A DNA stretch of 64,000 nt from assembly GCA_037157565.1 (NCBI GenBank), contig JAZHRO010000056.1, positions 34,037,501 to 34,101,500 on the forward strand. The letters run 5' to 3'. Numbering within the stretch: position 1 is the first letter of the stretch; each line of letters starts with the position of its first letter. Made by a program: the position numbers and the translations under genes. Below are positions 32,947 to 44,718 of the stretch, piece by piece. A model generated the notes under the pieces. The model saw only the letters and a list, made by a program, of their open reading frames with translations. It did not search any database and was not told where the DNA came from. Origin of the DNA: Thalassia testudinum. Its lineage: Eukaryota > Streptophyta > Magnoliopsida > Alismatales > Hydrocharitaceae.

Positions 32947-35668
32947 TGTTAAGACCCGGTTCCCAGATCCCTACAGGACCCGAGATTGGCTTGCCTTGAC
33001 TAAACCCAAGACCTAGTCGTCCAACGAGAAATAACCAAAAGCAGGAAATAAACCACATTCACACATGCAATATAACTAAGCAGAAGGAAAAATGAAACAG
33101 TAAAGGATAGTAAAACAACTGTCTCAAAAATAGTACATGGCACCATAACAACAATAGAAAACAGAAAGTAACGAGAACAGTAATTTCAAAGTCTAGTACA
33201 CACAACTACAACAGAAACAAAAGAGCTGGAAAGAAAACTACTACGATTGGGCTTTGCTGGGCCCAGCTCCCTCTACAGCCGAAAACTTAGGCTGCTCAAC
33301 TCTTGGTCCTGAACAGGGTTACAAAAAGACGGAGTCAGCGAACGCTAAGTAGAGTGGTGTTTACATTATTTATGTGCAAGTAAAGTAAAAACAACAAGCA
33401 TGATTTACTCTCATTTCTATTTATTTCATTTAGGTATTTTTGGTCATCTATTTCTCAAAGTGTCCAAGTATTTCTTGATCTTGCTTGTTCCTCGTGGGAA
33501 CGATCTTGATTGCAATCTTTTCCATGGAGTAGAAGGTCCACGTGGTGATCTCCTGGCCGGGAGAGCCCCCCGCGGTAGTCCTACACCCAATCAACCACCC
33601 TGAGGTCACTATCAAGACGTAGCAGTGACTACGGCACGCGTGATAAGCACACGGGTAGCTACCCCGCACTGACATGCGGTCAGTCGTTTCCACTAGCAGG
33701 TACGCCCAAAGTATAGCACGGAATAATATAGGGCCTTGCCCTCTCAGAATAAGGGTCTCGCCCCTCCACAATCTGCGTACCCTCGTCTGACTACCCTGGT
33801 TTGCCTAGAGGGCCTAAAAGTCAATGTAGGTTGGCTAGTCCTAACCCCAGGCCCCGTGGGGCGGCTAGCTCCCTCCCTACGCTAGTAGCACGCCTCGGTA
33901 CCACGTATGCGAGGGCCAATAGGAGTCGGTGTAGAGTGGACAATCCTAATCCTGGGTCTCAACCTAAGGGCAGCTAGCTTCACTCTACACTAAAAGGGAT
34001 AGTTGCTCTCCTTGGTACCGTGTACACAAGGGCCAGCTCACTTGCCATCTACAATCCATATTCCCTTCATACACAGGAGTTCTACTCCTAATTCCCTGTA
34101 GGGTTCATGCTTATGTTCATCTCATTTATCCATATTCAAATCTCATGTTTCATAACTCGTTCCTCATCCATATACATGCAGCTCGTGTTTTCACAATTTA
34201 GTTTTCAATCATATACATGCAACTTGTGGTTCCACAGTTCACTTTCTCATTCACATATAGGCAACTCGTATTTTAACATGCATCTCATAATTACACTAAT
34301 ACCATTTGCTAGCAATTTATTTTAAACATGCACTCAAGTAAATAGTATAGCTCAAAATAGGCTCATGCATTTCTACCCTAGGGTTCATTCCACATCCTAG
34401 AGCTCGATCCGATCATTCCAAACATGTACATTCTTATTTAAATATTATCAACTGAATTAAACCACTCTATCGGGTATCACGGGAGGCATGGGGGCCTGCG
34501 CCGCAGATCTTGTCGTCTCCGCAGGCCCCGAACATGCCACCAGCTGATAACCTGTACCACCGAATAATTTACATCAGACAAGGTCAAAATAGTAGGTACT
34601 CAACACGAACACGTAGAGAAACTCGAGTGGAAAATAGCGGTACTTCGTTTGCGGAAATCCGATTCCGTTTAGGCCCTAAACGGGCCAAAACACGGTTACT
34701 GTCCAAAATCAGATGTCTAGGACTAGTCCCAGACATCTTAAAAGATGCCAGATCTCACCTTGCACTTCCTACGGTTGTCTTAGACATCCAGACTCCCTTC
34801 TCGATCGTCTGGGGGCAGCTCCAGACGTCGGACAAGGACTTCGGTAGTCTGGAAGTACCTCTAGACATCTGGCGATGTCATAAGACGTCCAAAAGTACTT
34901 GGAAAAGCGCACCACTTGCCTTCCCAATGCCCTCACCTGCGTACGAAAATCGCAGGCACATCTTTAGTCCAACATCTCCTGTGCTACAATCTGCATGGCG
35001 GAAAGTAGAGCAAGAAGATACACACCTCGCCCGATATTGTGCTTTTAGACGTCCGGCTTTAGCTCCGGACATCCTGGTACCTCTCTAGATGTCTGATCGA
35101 TGCTCCAAATGTCTGATACTGGAAAACTTCCAGTACCAGAACCTCCTCCGCAATGCTCCTCTCCTCGCAACGCCACTCGCAGCGCACTGCAACTGCTTTA
35201 GCAGCTATAGAGAGCCGGGAGGCTGCCTCCCCGAGCCCCTCCTCCTTGCGAGCACGCCCGCCACCGACCGTGCGAGCTTCGGTGAGCTTCCGAAGGTCCT
35301 CCAACCTTCTCCTCCCCTCTCACGCTCTTCCTTCCTCTTTCCCTCTTGTTCTCCCTTGCTTGCCCTCACTCTCGTCCCGCCTGTTCTCCCTCGCCACAGC
35401 CGCATAGGTGGGATGCTGGAGGTGGTGGTGGTTGGTGGTGAGGGGGTGAGGGTGGTGAGAAGAGGGTCTAAATAGAGTAGGTTTAGGGTTTAAGGGGTGA
35501 GAGGTGTGGAGGAGAGACAAGCTCTACGCGTCGCCCGCATGTAGAGCGTAGAGGAGCATACGAAAATTCCCACTTTTAGACGTCCGAGCCTGTGTCCAGA
35601 TGTTTGAACAGACATCTGATTGAAACTCTAGATGTCTTATTCGATTGAAAAGGCCACGGGTCATTTCA
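32947..35668 (-). mobile_element. 3' LTR of the decayed chromovirus
   Basis: In minus orientation it starts TGAAATGACC (35668) and ends GGTCTTAACA (32947). Large parts match, reversed, the young chromovirus LTR (for example the block 33480-33720 against 50980-51190). Decayed copies of the AGACGTCT word occur at 34700-35120 and 35580-35640, mostly as AGATGTCT or AGACATCT. A hairpin lies at 35112-35140. Confidence 0.85.
35112..35140. repeat. Hairpin TCTGATACTGGAA / TTCCAGTACCAGA
   Basis: 13-base arms with one mismatch around AAC. The young element has the same hairpin with an A:T to T:A swap in both arms (49590-49619). A weaker copy is at about 61050-61076. Confidence 0.6.
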
Positions 35669-35754
35669 ACTTAAAAACTTAAAGGAAGTTTCATCCCCGA
35701 AACTTGAGCTAGCTAGGGTGTGGAAAAAGGAATGTAAAAACGCATAACAAAATT

Positions 35755-38700
35755 AAAGAGGACTAAAGTAGGTCTGAAAGACATTCCCTCAAAATGCTCT
35801 GGTTACCGCTCTGTCATCGTCGCCTCAGGATCCTAGGTCACCTCCTCGTACCGCTGGCTTCTCCATAGAACCTTCACCAGTGGTACCTGCTTCCGTCTTA
35901 GACTCCAGATGACTCTGTCTAGTATTTCTACTAGCCTCTCAGGATAAGTCAGGTTGTCGCCCACCTCGATGCTCTCGTGGCTCAGAACGTGACTGGGATC
36001 GGTGACGTACTTCCTGAGGTTGGACATGGGGAACATGTCGTGCACTCCAGAAAGCTAGGGAGGAAGGGCAAGCCAGTAAGCAATGGGTCCTACCCACTCC
36101 AGGACCTCAAAGGTCCCCACAAACCTCTGCACAAGCTTCCACTTCACCCCAAAATGTTGCAAGACCTTCATGGGCAAAACATGGAGAAAGAAGTGATCCC
36201 AACCTCGAACTGCACATCTCTACGTTTTCGGTCAGCATAGCTCTTCTGCTTGCTCCTGACAGTGCGAAGTCGTCTCTGAATCTACTCTATCACCTCCTGA
36301 CTCTACCTGATCAGCTTGGGGCCAACCTCCCACTAGGTCCCCACCTCGACCCAACTCAAGGGTGCAGTACACCTCCGCCCATACAGGGCCTTGTAAGGTG
36401 CCATGCCGATACTCGAATGATAACTATTATTATATGCAAACTCTGCCAGGGGCAAATGCTCCTCCTAGGAGCCTCTCCAGTCTAGTACACAGTCGCGCAG
36501 AAGGTCCTTAAGTGTTTGTATTGTGCGCTCTGACTGCCCGTCCGTCTGGGGGTGGTAGGCGGTACTAAACCTCAAACGTGTCCCCAAGGTCTGCTGAAAC
36601 TCAGCCTAGAATTGGGAAGTAAAACGAGTATCCCTGTCGGATACAATATCATGTGGGACTCCATGCAGGCACACCACATCTCTAATGTATCACTCTGCTA
36701 GCTATGCTGGCCCAAAAGTGACTCGAATCGGCAAAAATCGTGCCACTTCATAAATCGATCTACAATCACCCAAACTGCGTCATGTCCTCACTAGGTAACT
36801 AGTAGACCTACCACCAAGTCCATGGTGATGTTCTTCCACTTCCACTCTGGTATAGGAAGTGGCTACAATGGCCTTACAAGCCTCTGGTGCTCGACCTTCA
36901 CCTATTGGCATACTAAACACTGCTCAACAAACTCACCAACATCCTACTTCATCCCTCTCCACCAGAAGTCACGTCCCAAATCATGGTACATCTTTGTGTT
37001 CCTGGGATGTATGGTAAACCTGGATCCGTGCGCCTCCGTTAGAAGCTCTCTCAACAACTCATCGTCCCTAGGAACGCACAGACGTCCCCTCATATGTAGG
37101 ATCTCATCTGAGAAGGAAAAGTCTCCCGGGTCCCCTGTCAACACCCTGTCTCGCAGCGTCTGCAAGTACGGATCAGCCATCTGCCCTGCGATGATGCGGT
37201 CTATCAACTCTGGTCGTGACTTCCGCATCACTGTCACTGTCCCACAATACCCCTGTGACTCCCAGGGTCGCCAACTGCCCAACTCCTCCATGAGTCTCCA
37301 ACTCTGTGCCTGCAAACTGGCCAAGTGGGCGGGCGCCTTTCGGCTCAAGGCATCAACCACCACATTAGCCTCCCTAGGTGGTAGGAGATGCTGCAGTCAT
37401 AGTCCTTCAGGAGCTTTGACCAACATCTTTGTCTCATGTTGAGCTCCTTCTAGTCAAACAAGTACTTGAGGCTCTTATGATCTGTAAAGGTAGTGCCTCC
37501 ATGTCTTCAGCGCAAAGACAACTGCTGCCAACTCTAAGTCATGGGTAGGGTAGCTATGCCCATGGGGCTTTAGTTGCCGCGAAGCATAAGCGACAACATG
37601 ACCTCGCTGCATGAGCACACCCCTTAACCTTTGCAACGAGACGTAGGTGTAAACCATGAACCTGCCACTGCTGTTTGGTATGGTAAGTACAGGAGCTGAA
37701 GTCAGTCTCTCTTTCAACTCCTGGAAACACGCCTCACACTCGTCGGTCCAGGTGAAGGGCACATCCTTTCGGGTCAGCTGGGTCATAGGATGCGCAATCT
37801 AAGAGAATTCTCTGATAAACCGCCGGTAGTAACCTGCCAGTCCCAAAAATTGCGTATCTCTGTCACTGTGCATGGCCTCTCCCACCTGAGTACGGCTACT
37901 ACCTTGGCTGGATCCACAACCAATCCATCTCCTAAAATCATGTGGCCAAAGAAGGTCACCTGTCTCAACCAAAACTCGCACTTGTTGTACTTGGCATTGA
38001 GCCTGAGTCGCCTCAAAGTATCCAGGATCATGCGTAAATGCTGACCATGCTGTGCCTGATCCCGCGAGTAAATGAGTACGTCATCGATGAACACCACCAC
38101 AAACTGGTCTAAGTATGGCCTGAAAACACGGTTCATCAAATCCATAAAGGTAGCGGGGGCATTGGTCTGCCCAAACGGCATGACCAAGAACTCATAGTGC
38201 CCATACCGGGTATGGAAAGCTATCTTAGAGATGTCAGTCTCCTTGATCCTCAACTGGTGGTAACCTGACCTCAAATCTACCTTGGAGAACACTGTGGCAT
38301 CTCGCAACTGGTCAAAGTGGTCGTCAATCCTTGGCAGTGGATACTTGTTCTTGATAATGACCCTATTCAGCTGTCAATAGTCAACACAAAGTCACAGGGT
38401 ACCATCCTTCTTCACAAACAGCACAGGGGCTCCCTACAGGGATGCACTGGGCCTCACAAAGCCCTTCTCCAACAGGTCCTGTAGCTGTGACTTGAGCTCT
38501 CGCAGCTCAAGCGGTGCCATCTAGTACGGTGCAATAGAAATGGGGCTGGTCCCCGGTACCAGTGAGATCTCAAACTCGACCTCACACTCAAGCGGTAGTC
38601 TTGGCAGCTCCTCTGGAAAAACGTCAGGATACTCGCAAACCACTGGAATGCTCTGAAAGTCAGCCACAGGGATAGGCTCTGCCACTACACAGGCCAAGAA

Positions 38701-40497
38701 GCCCTCGCACCCCTAGCTCAAAAGCCTCGCTGCCCGAAGCGCGGAGATGCATATGAAACCTCCGTCCACCAGCTGACCGTGAAACTCAAAGGGAGGCAAA
38801 TCTGGTATGGAGAAGATGATCTTCCTCCCAAAATAGTCCACCAAGGTGTGATAGGCGAACAACCAATCCATCCCTAGGATTACGCCAAAGTCTTCCATCT
38901 GGATCGCAATCAGGTTAGCGAGGAGGCTGTGTCCCCCTATACTGACCCTGCAGTTCGTGTAGACCTCCTTGGCTACAAACAACTGGCCACCTGGGTCCCT
39001 AATCACAAACGGATCCTTTAATAGTAAACTGCCCTACCTCAAACTGATGGCAAAACTCACAGCGACGAAGGAGTGGGTGGCACCGGAATCAAAAAGTACG
39101 TACACTAATTTGCCAAAAATAGTAACCATACTGCCACCACAGAACCCGAAGCCCTGACATCTCTGTGTGTTAGGGCATTGATACGCCCCTCAGCTCTCGG
39201 TGTAGACGAAGCAGATACACTCTAGTTCAAGTGAGCAACAGCTGGTCAGTACCCTCCTCATGACTGCCGTCCTCCCCCATGCGCCTGGTGACCACGACCG
39301 CCAACACGACCTCCAGCACTCGATGTGGGGAGCATCTGCTATGCTCCGGCCCTAGATGGGCAATCCCTCCTGATGTGGCCCGACTGGCCACACTGGTAGC
39401 AGAGCGGTACATGACCTCCTCCCTCAGTAAGTCCCTGCTGGCAGCTAGGTGGGGGTAGGTGGGGGTCTGGTGCTAGCAACTGGCCCCTGTCTGGGGCCCC
39501 CAAAGGCCACTAGTGGCCCAGTAGAATGAGACGGCTCTCCTGCAGGTGCCGTATGCCTCCTCTCCCGATAGCCCTGAGAGTACTCTGGCTGGTAGGGCCT
39601 CTTCCGTCCGCTATCAGTGTCTCGCGTGGTCGAGTTCGTCTCCTTGTACGTCATGGCTGCCTCGACCACATGAGAGAAAGTGGGCAGCTTCAGGCATTTG
39701 ACATACCCCCGAATAGCAGGTCGGAGCCCCTCAATAAACCTCCATAGGCGCTCCTCAGTAGACACAACTGTTGGGGCGAAACGTGACAGCTCCAGGAAAC
39801 ATGTGCGATACGTGCTAACCGTCATTGTCCCCTGGCAGAGAGTGTGGAACTCCCGCCTCCTCTGATCCTGCCAGGTTTGTGGAAAGTATTGCTTGTAGAA
39901 GAGAGCCACGAACTGGACCCACGTCGGCTCTCTCCCCTCCTGGCCGCTGACTGCCCTCCACCACCTGTGTTCTACGCTCTCTAGCTAGTAATTGGAAAAG
40001 GCCATGTGGCACTTTATAGGAGGGCGAAGGGTGTTGAACACCTTCTCTACCTTCTCCAGCCAGTCCTCTGCCAAAGATGGGCTCTCATCCCCCTTAGAGG
40101 AGGGGGCCTTCAGCTCCCGAAACTATCCGAACAGCTAGTGGTGTAGCTAAAGTTGGGGAATGGGCATGCCTCTAGGCAAGGAGGGCTCGTGCTCGGAAGT
40201 GTCAGAGTGTGGAGAGGGTGGCGGAGGATCACCCCCTCCCCCTCTTCCTTGTCTGACACTACGACGGTCTCTCTGTCCCACTGAGGACTCCCCATCCATG
40301 TCCTCAAGAAGAGGTGCCCGAGGAGACTACTAGAGCTCCTCTCGCATGATGCCTCTGATCAGCTGGGCGAGATCCTGGGCCTGAACACCCAGGAGGAGAG
40401 GTGGGTCAACTGGTGCCTTAGGTCCGGCACGTCCACCCCTTCGACCTCATCCATGGGCACGACCACGGCCTACCTTGGGAACTCCTCGATGAGGCAT
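35755..40497 (-). pseudogene. gag-pol: Broken gag-pol of the decayed chromovirus
   Basis: ATG at 40495-40497 (TTGCAGGAG-ATG-CC, as in the young relative). Fragments in order on the minus strand: gag (39909-39445, [16 protein letters not shown]), protease region (39006-38713, [16 protein letters not shown]), RT (38307-37783, [22 protein letters not shown] near 38085), RNase H (37786-37475, [19 protein letters not shown]), integrase zinc finger zone (37363-36944, [11 protein letters not shown]) and chromodomain (36045-35833, [12 protein letters not shown]). Multiple stops and frameshifts separate them. Residue for residue it follows the intact protein at 51914-56677. Confidence 0.9.
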
Positions 40498-40668
40498 CTC
40501 CTGCAAGGAGATGCAAGAGATAGAACAAGAGTTGTCAACGATACAGGATTACATCGAGAAAAAGACTCAGAAATGAATATCAAAGTGATACGTTGTGGTG
40601 GTTATCCTAGTTATATGCACGTGAGTGGTTGTCCTTGGACCAATCTGTTCATTTCTCGAGATGACCTT

Positions 40669-40680
40669 GCTCTGATACCA
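40669..40680 (-). promoter_or_regulatory. Primer-binding site (initiator tRNA-Met type)
   Basis: Minus strand TGGTATCAGAGC, three bases after the 5' LTR end (TGTAACA at 40684). Confidence 0.9.
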
Positions 40681-40683
40681 TCT

Positions 40684-41764
40684 TGTTACAACCCGATTCC
40701 CGAATCCCTACAGGACCTAAGATCGGCTTGCCTCGACTAAACCCAAGACCTAGTCGTCCAATGAGAAATAACCAAAAGCAGAAAATAAACCACATTCACA
40801 CATGCAACATAACTAAGCAGAAGAAAAAATGAAAGAGCAAAGGAAAGTAGAACAACTGTCTTAAAAATAGTACATGCCACCACAACAACAATAGAAAATA
40901 GAAAGTATCGAGAACAGCAATTCCAAAGTACAGTACTCACAACTACAACAAAAATAAAAGAGCTGGAAAGAAAACTACTACGGCTGGGCTCAACTAGGCC
41001 TAGCTCCCTCGGCAGCTGGAAACTCGGGCTGCTTAATGCCTGGTCTTGAATAGGGTTACGAAAAGACGGAGTTAGTGGATGCTGAGTAGAGTGGTGTTTA
41101 CATTATTTATGTGCAAGAAAAGTAAAAACAACAAGCAGGTTCTACTCTCATTTCTATTTATCTCATTTAGGTATTTCTGGTTCATCTATTTCTCAAAGTA
41201 TCCAAGTATTTCTTGATCTTGCTTGTTCCTCGTGGGAACGATCTTGATTGTAGTCTTTTCCGCGGAGTAGAAGGTACACGTGGTGCTCTCCTAGCTGGGA
41301 GAGTCCCTTGCGGTAGTCCTACACCTAGTCAACCACCCCGAGGTCACTATCGAGACGTAGCGGTGACTAAGGCATGCGTGATAAGTGCACGAGAAGCTAC
41401 CCCGCACTGACACGTCGTATGTCATTTTCGCTAGCAGGTATGCCTAAAGTACAGCACGGAACAGTATAGGTCCTTACCCTCTCAAAATAGGGGTCTCGCC
41501 CCTCAGAACCAACAAAGGTCTCGCCCCTCCATAGTTCGCGTACCCTCGTCCGACTACCCCGGTTTGCCCAGAGGGCCTAAAAGTCGGTGTAGATTAGCTA
41601 GTCCTAACCCCGGGTCCAGTGGCGCGACTAGCTTCCTCCCTACACAAGTAGCACGCCTCAATACCACATACGTGAGGGCCAACAGGAGTCAGTGTAGAGT
41701 GGCCAATCCTAACCCTAGGTCTCAACCCAAGGGTAGCAAGCTCAGCTCTACACTAAAAGGGACA
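40684..41764 (-). mobile_element. 5' LTR of the decayed chromovirus, first segment
   Basis: Matches 32947-33990 at about 90%. It breaks off after AAAAGGGACA, where the N1 element is inserted, and resumes at 59942 (GTTGCTCTCCTTGGTACC). Confidence 0.9.
41760..41764. repeat. Target-site duplication GGACA, left copy
   Basis: GGACA precedes TGTTGAACG. The second copy, 59937-59941, follows the other N1 LTR end (TTTACATCA). The uninterrupted sister LTR reads GGGATAGTTGC at this place (about 33997). Confidence 0.9.
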
Positions 41765-42433
41765 TGTTGAACGATTACGAAGCTACGCTAACGTGTTCGG
41801 TTTTGGAAAACCTGTCGTTGTAGTTCGAAAGCGAAGGATTCGTGTTCAACAAATAAAATTTATACCGAAATTAAAATTCCGGGTCGAACACAGGGAGGCG
41901 GACGTTTGATTTAAAAACTTCGCGTTTCGTTTTTATTTTGTCACGAAGAAATTCAATTTAAACTGTCTAAGTATCTACAACAAAATAGAAGAGAGAGAGA
42001 AAGTAAGAGAGAGAGAGAGAATACTACACATGGAAATCAAAATGAGATGTAGAATAGACAAGGAATTTATCATAAAAGAGATCGTTCGTTACAACTAGAA
42101 AGCATAAAGTGATTACTCTAGAAAGCAGTAAATCTATATTAGAAAGCAGTAAAAAGAGTAGGGAGAGAGAATCCTCCTCGACGGTCGCTTGGAGGACGAG
42201 CCGGACGGGACGACGCCTGGATGAAGGAGAACGAAGCGGGACGAAGGAGGACAAAGCAGAAGAACGGGAACGAAGCAGCACGCCGTCGTCGTCGCGGGAT
42301 CCACTTCCGAAGGGGGACGAAAATTTGGACTTTATCTCGCGAGAAGCATCCCGGGTGTGGGACAAGCTTCTCTTGAGCTTTGGAGAGGTAGAGAGGAGAA
42401 GGAAGGGATGAAAATTTCGTATGGAGGGGGTCT

Positions 42434-42443
42434 CCTTTTATAG
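42434..42443 (-). promoter_or_regulatory. TATA box in N1 3' LTR
   Basis: Minus strand CTATAAAAGG. The matching site in the 5' LTR (48341-48350) reads CTATAATAGG, so the promoter that would drive this copy carries a change. Confidence 0.65.
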
Positions 42444-42499
42444 TTGCAAGGAGTGGGGGCAAAATGGACATTACATCTTCAAAATAATAAATAAGGGGT

Positions 42500-42529
42500 C
42501 TTTAGTGACGGATAAATCCGTCAGTAAAG
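42500..42529. repeat. Inverted repeat upstream of TATA in N1 LTR
   Basis: CTTTAGTGACGGAT, loop AA, then ATCCGTCAGTAAAG: 14-base arms with one mismatch here. It is perfect in the 5' LTR copy at 48407-48436. Confidence 0.75.
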
Positions 42530-42806
42530 CCCCGACGTGGCAGTCGCCGCCGCGCCCACGCGCGCCCGCTCGGCTGCCCGCGCGCGTAACGCCTACGCAC
42601 GTCCGCGTAGTCTCAGCCGTCCGATCGCGAGATCGGACGGCTTAGATCGCGTCCGCGCCCGCTGCGTAGCGCGCCCGCCCGCGTGCGATCGCGCGTTACG
42701 ACCGGCGTCCAATCGCGCGTCGTCCTGATTGAGCGCACGCAGCCGTTGGATCTTCATCTGACACTCGTCCGCGCCCGCTCGCCCGCGCCTTCCACCCCCT
42801 CACCGC

Positions 42807-42858
42807 GGCTCGAACCCGCGACTTCTGCTTCGCCCGCAGCTGCGTCGCCGCTGCGCTA
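42807..42858 (-). promoter_or_regulatory. tRNA-like A and B boxes in N1 3' LTR
   Basis: On the minus strand TAGCGCAGCGG (42858-42848) fits the A-box consensus fully and GGGTTCGAGCC (42817-42807) contains the B box. They are 41 bases apart start to start. The B box lies in a perfect 5-bp stem CGCGG/CCGCG with a 7-base loop, close to a T arm. They point in the direction of LTR transcription. Confidence 0.6.
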
Positions 42859-43463
42859 CGCGGACGAAATGGTCGCGCGGACGCTTTTAAGCGCGAGCGA
42901 CCGCAGCCGTTGGATCAAGATCCAACGGCGGAGAGGAGACGGGTGCGTGGTCTTCACAAGATGCATGCGGCCGTTTGGGAGGCTGAGATGGCACCACGTG
43001 GCGCCATCTTGGCCGTCCATCTTCTGGAAGTTGTAGATGGTGCCATGGATGTCGGATTGACTCAATTTTTGTGTCGTTGGGTTGCGATCGTCGATCCGAA
43101 TTCATCCGTGCGGTTGGATTTATCATCTGAAGTGCGGATTTACACCATCTTGGCCCTTGATCTTCTAGGGTTCCCGGGTCACTTATCTGATGCTACGGAT
43201 GCCTGATTAGGGCGATCTTGGAGTCGTTGAACTCCAATAGTCGCCCTGATCACATCCATACGGTTGGATCTTTGATCCGAGGCCCTAATAAAATATTTGC
43301 CCTATCCAAGCACATAAAAGGAGACAATTAACCTCCATTTTATTCAAACTATTCTAAATGCAAGATGATGCATGTAATGTAATATTTATATCATGAAATG
43401 CAATCCTATGCTTAAGAACATGCAAAAATAGACCTTTTAAGTAGTGTAATTGTGTTTACATCA

Positions 43464-43477
43464 TACCCCCATGCCTA
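43464..43477 (-). promoter_or_regulatory. Polypurine tract of N1
   Basis: Minus strand TAGGCATGGGGGTA directly before LTR start TGATGTAAAC, preceded by GCTAGGGACTAGCAAAAGA, both as in the Athila-type element (7608-7646). Confidence 0.85.
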
Positions 43478-44683
43478 TCTTTTGCTAGTCCCTAGCAAAA
43501 ACTATATGCTATTTATAAAAGAATTAGGTTGGATTATTTGGACCTGAGTCACTTTCAATCATTAAGAAATTGTCTACTTAGGAACTGAACTTTAAAGACA
43601 GAACAGTGCCCAGGTATCAGCCAAAATGCAGACCGCCTCAAGCGCTCGCCTTATTCAAAGAAAAATTTCTTTTTCTCTTTTTACTCTTTTCTAATTTTTT
43701 TTTGGATTTTCAAATTTTAGGGTTCAAGAGTGGCTTTCTACGACCATTCAACTCACCCAAGATTTGATGAGAATCCTAAGTTTTAAGCATCTTATTGTGA
43801 TTATGATAGACTCGTTGACCGGCAATTAGAACGGACTTCGGATTTCTACGCCTCTAGGTGACCTCAAAAAGAATTCTGCCTAAAGGTGTATCTTTACAAC
43901 CGGTAGCTTTCTCCCTACTTTTATTTTTTAACGGGGTCAACACAAGGGTGAATCCAGTGTATATCTCCCCGGTTTATTCTACTTCTCCGCTCCTTCCTAA
44001 GTGTTTTGGGAATTTTTAGTGCATATTCTGAGCTGGGTTCTGGACAACCGGTCGATGAGTTGTTACCACCGACAACTTGCCAGCCATACTCGTGCGGCGA
44101 AGTGTGACTTATTTCTTTTTGTTCTTTTCTCCTTTTTGATTTTTTTTTTTTTTTTAAGTAGGTGGCTTCCCTGGTCTAAGATTTACCTAAATGCAGCAAA
44201 AAGAGAAAGGTCCAGTGATTGGGCTCTGGACAACCTACCTATGGGCTGTTACCCACGATAACTTGCCAGCCATATCACCCTAGAAGGTTCATTAGCTATC
44301 CAATTTCCGTAAAAATCATCGAACAACGAGTCAGTGCAAAGAAAGTGTGTAGATGCTTAAGACTCGAAATTCCCTCAAATCAGAGGGCGGGTTGATAAGT
44401 CGTGTACTTATCACCCAAACTTATTTATTCCACTTATAATAGAATTAAGATGGCGAGGACTCAAAGACAAATCCACATTTTAGTGGATACACAGGCTAAT
44501 TAAGTCCAAAGACCTGAGGGGTCTTTGTGTTCAGATCCTAATGTAGTATTTCCTAAGATTGAAAATTTTCTTAAACCGAAATTCTCTTTCCTAATTCTGA
44601 AATTTTTATTTTTTTATTTTTTTTTGTAAAAGAAAATAAACAAATCTACGAAGCTGACGAATGAATTCAGAGATGAATATCCA
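43478..44683 (-). other. N1 non-coding tail with duplicated block
   Basis: No gene. A block of about 55 bases occurs twice (about 44032-44090 and 44219-44275), sharing CTGGACAACC and ACTTGCCAGCCATA. T-runs and A-runs flank it. It occupies the same place as the repeated blocks in the N2 tail. Confidence 0.6.
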
Positions 44684-44718
44684 CCCCCCCATGCCTATCT
44701 AATGCAATGTCCTCATTG
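44684..44718 (-). promoter_or_regulatory. Post-ORF motif CAATGAGGACATTG plus purine tract in N1
   Basis: Minus strand CAATGAGGACATTG (44718-44705) then TAGGCATGGGGGGG (44697-44684). The stop codon of ORF2 (TGA, 44715-44713) lies inside the motif. Confidence 0.75.

Larger units (their letters stand above)
41765..43463 (-). mobile_element. N1 3' LTR
   Basis: Minus strand TGATGTAAAC to CGTTCAACA. Features on the minus strand: tRNA-like boxes (42858-42807), an inverted repeat (42500-42529), TATA CTATAAAAGG (42443-42434), a (GA) run near 41992-42022 and the U5 words CTCCCTGTGTTCGACCCGG. GC-rich modules with frames on both strands are not genes. Confidence 0.9.

Noticed and set aside
34510..35088. 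192-codon frame in the old chromovirus LTR, also at 60428-61069
   Set aside because: Shared only because the two LTRs are copies; the same region of the young LTR does not keep the frame.
42024..42365. 113-codon frame in N1 LTR, repeated at 47931-48272
   Set aside because: LTR duplication explains the repeat; S/R/L-rich composition, no start context, no homology to known domains that I recognise.
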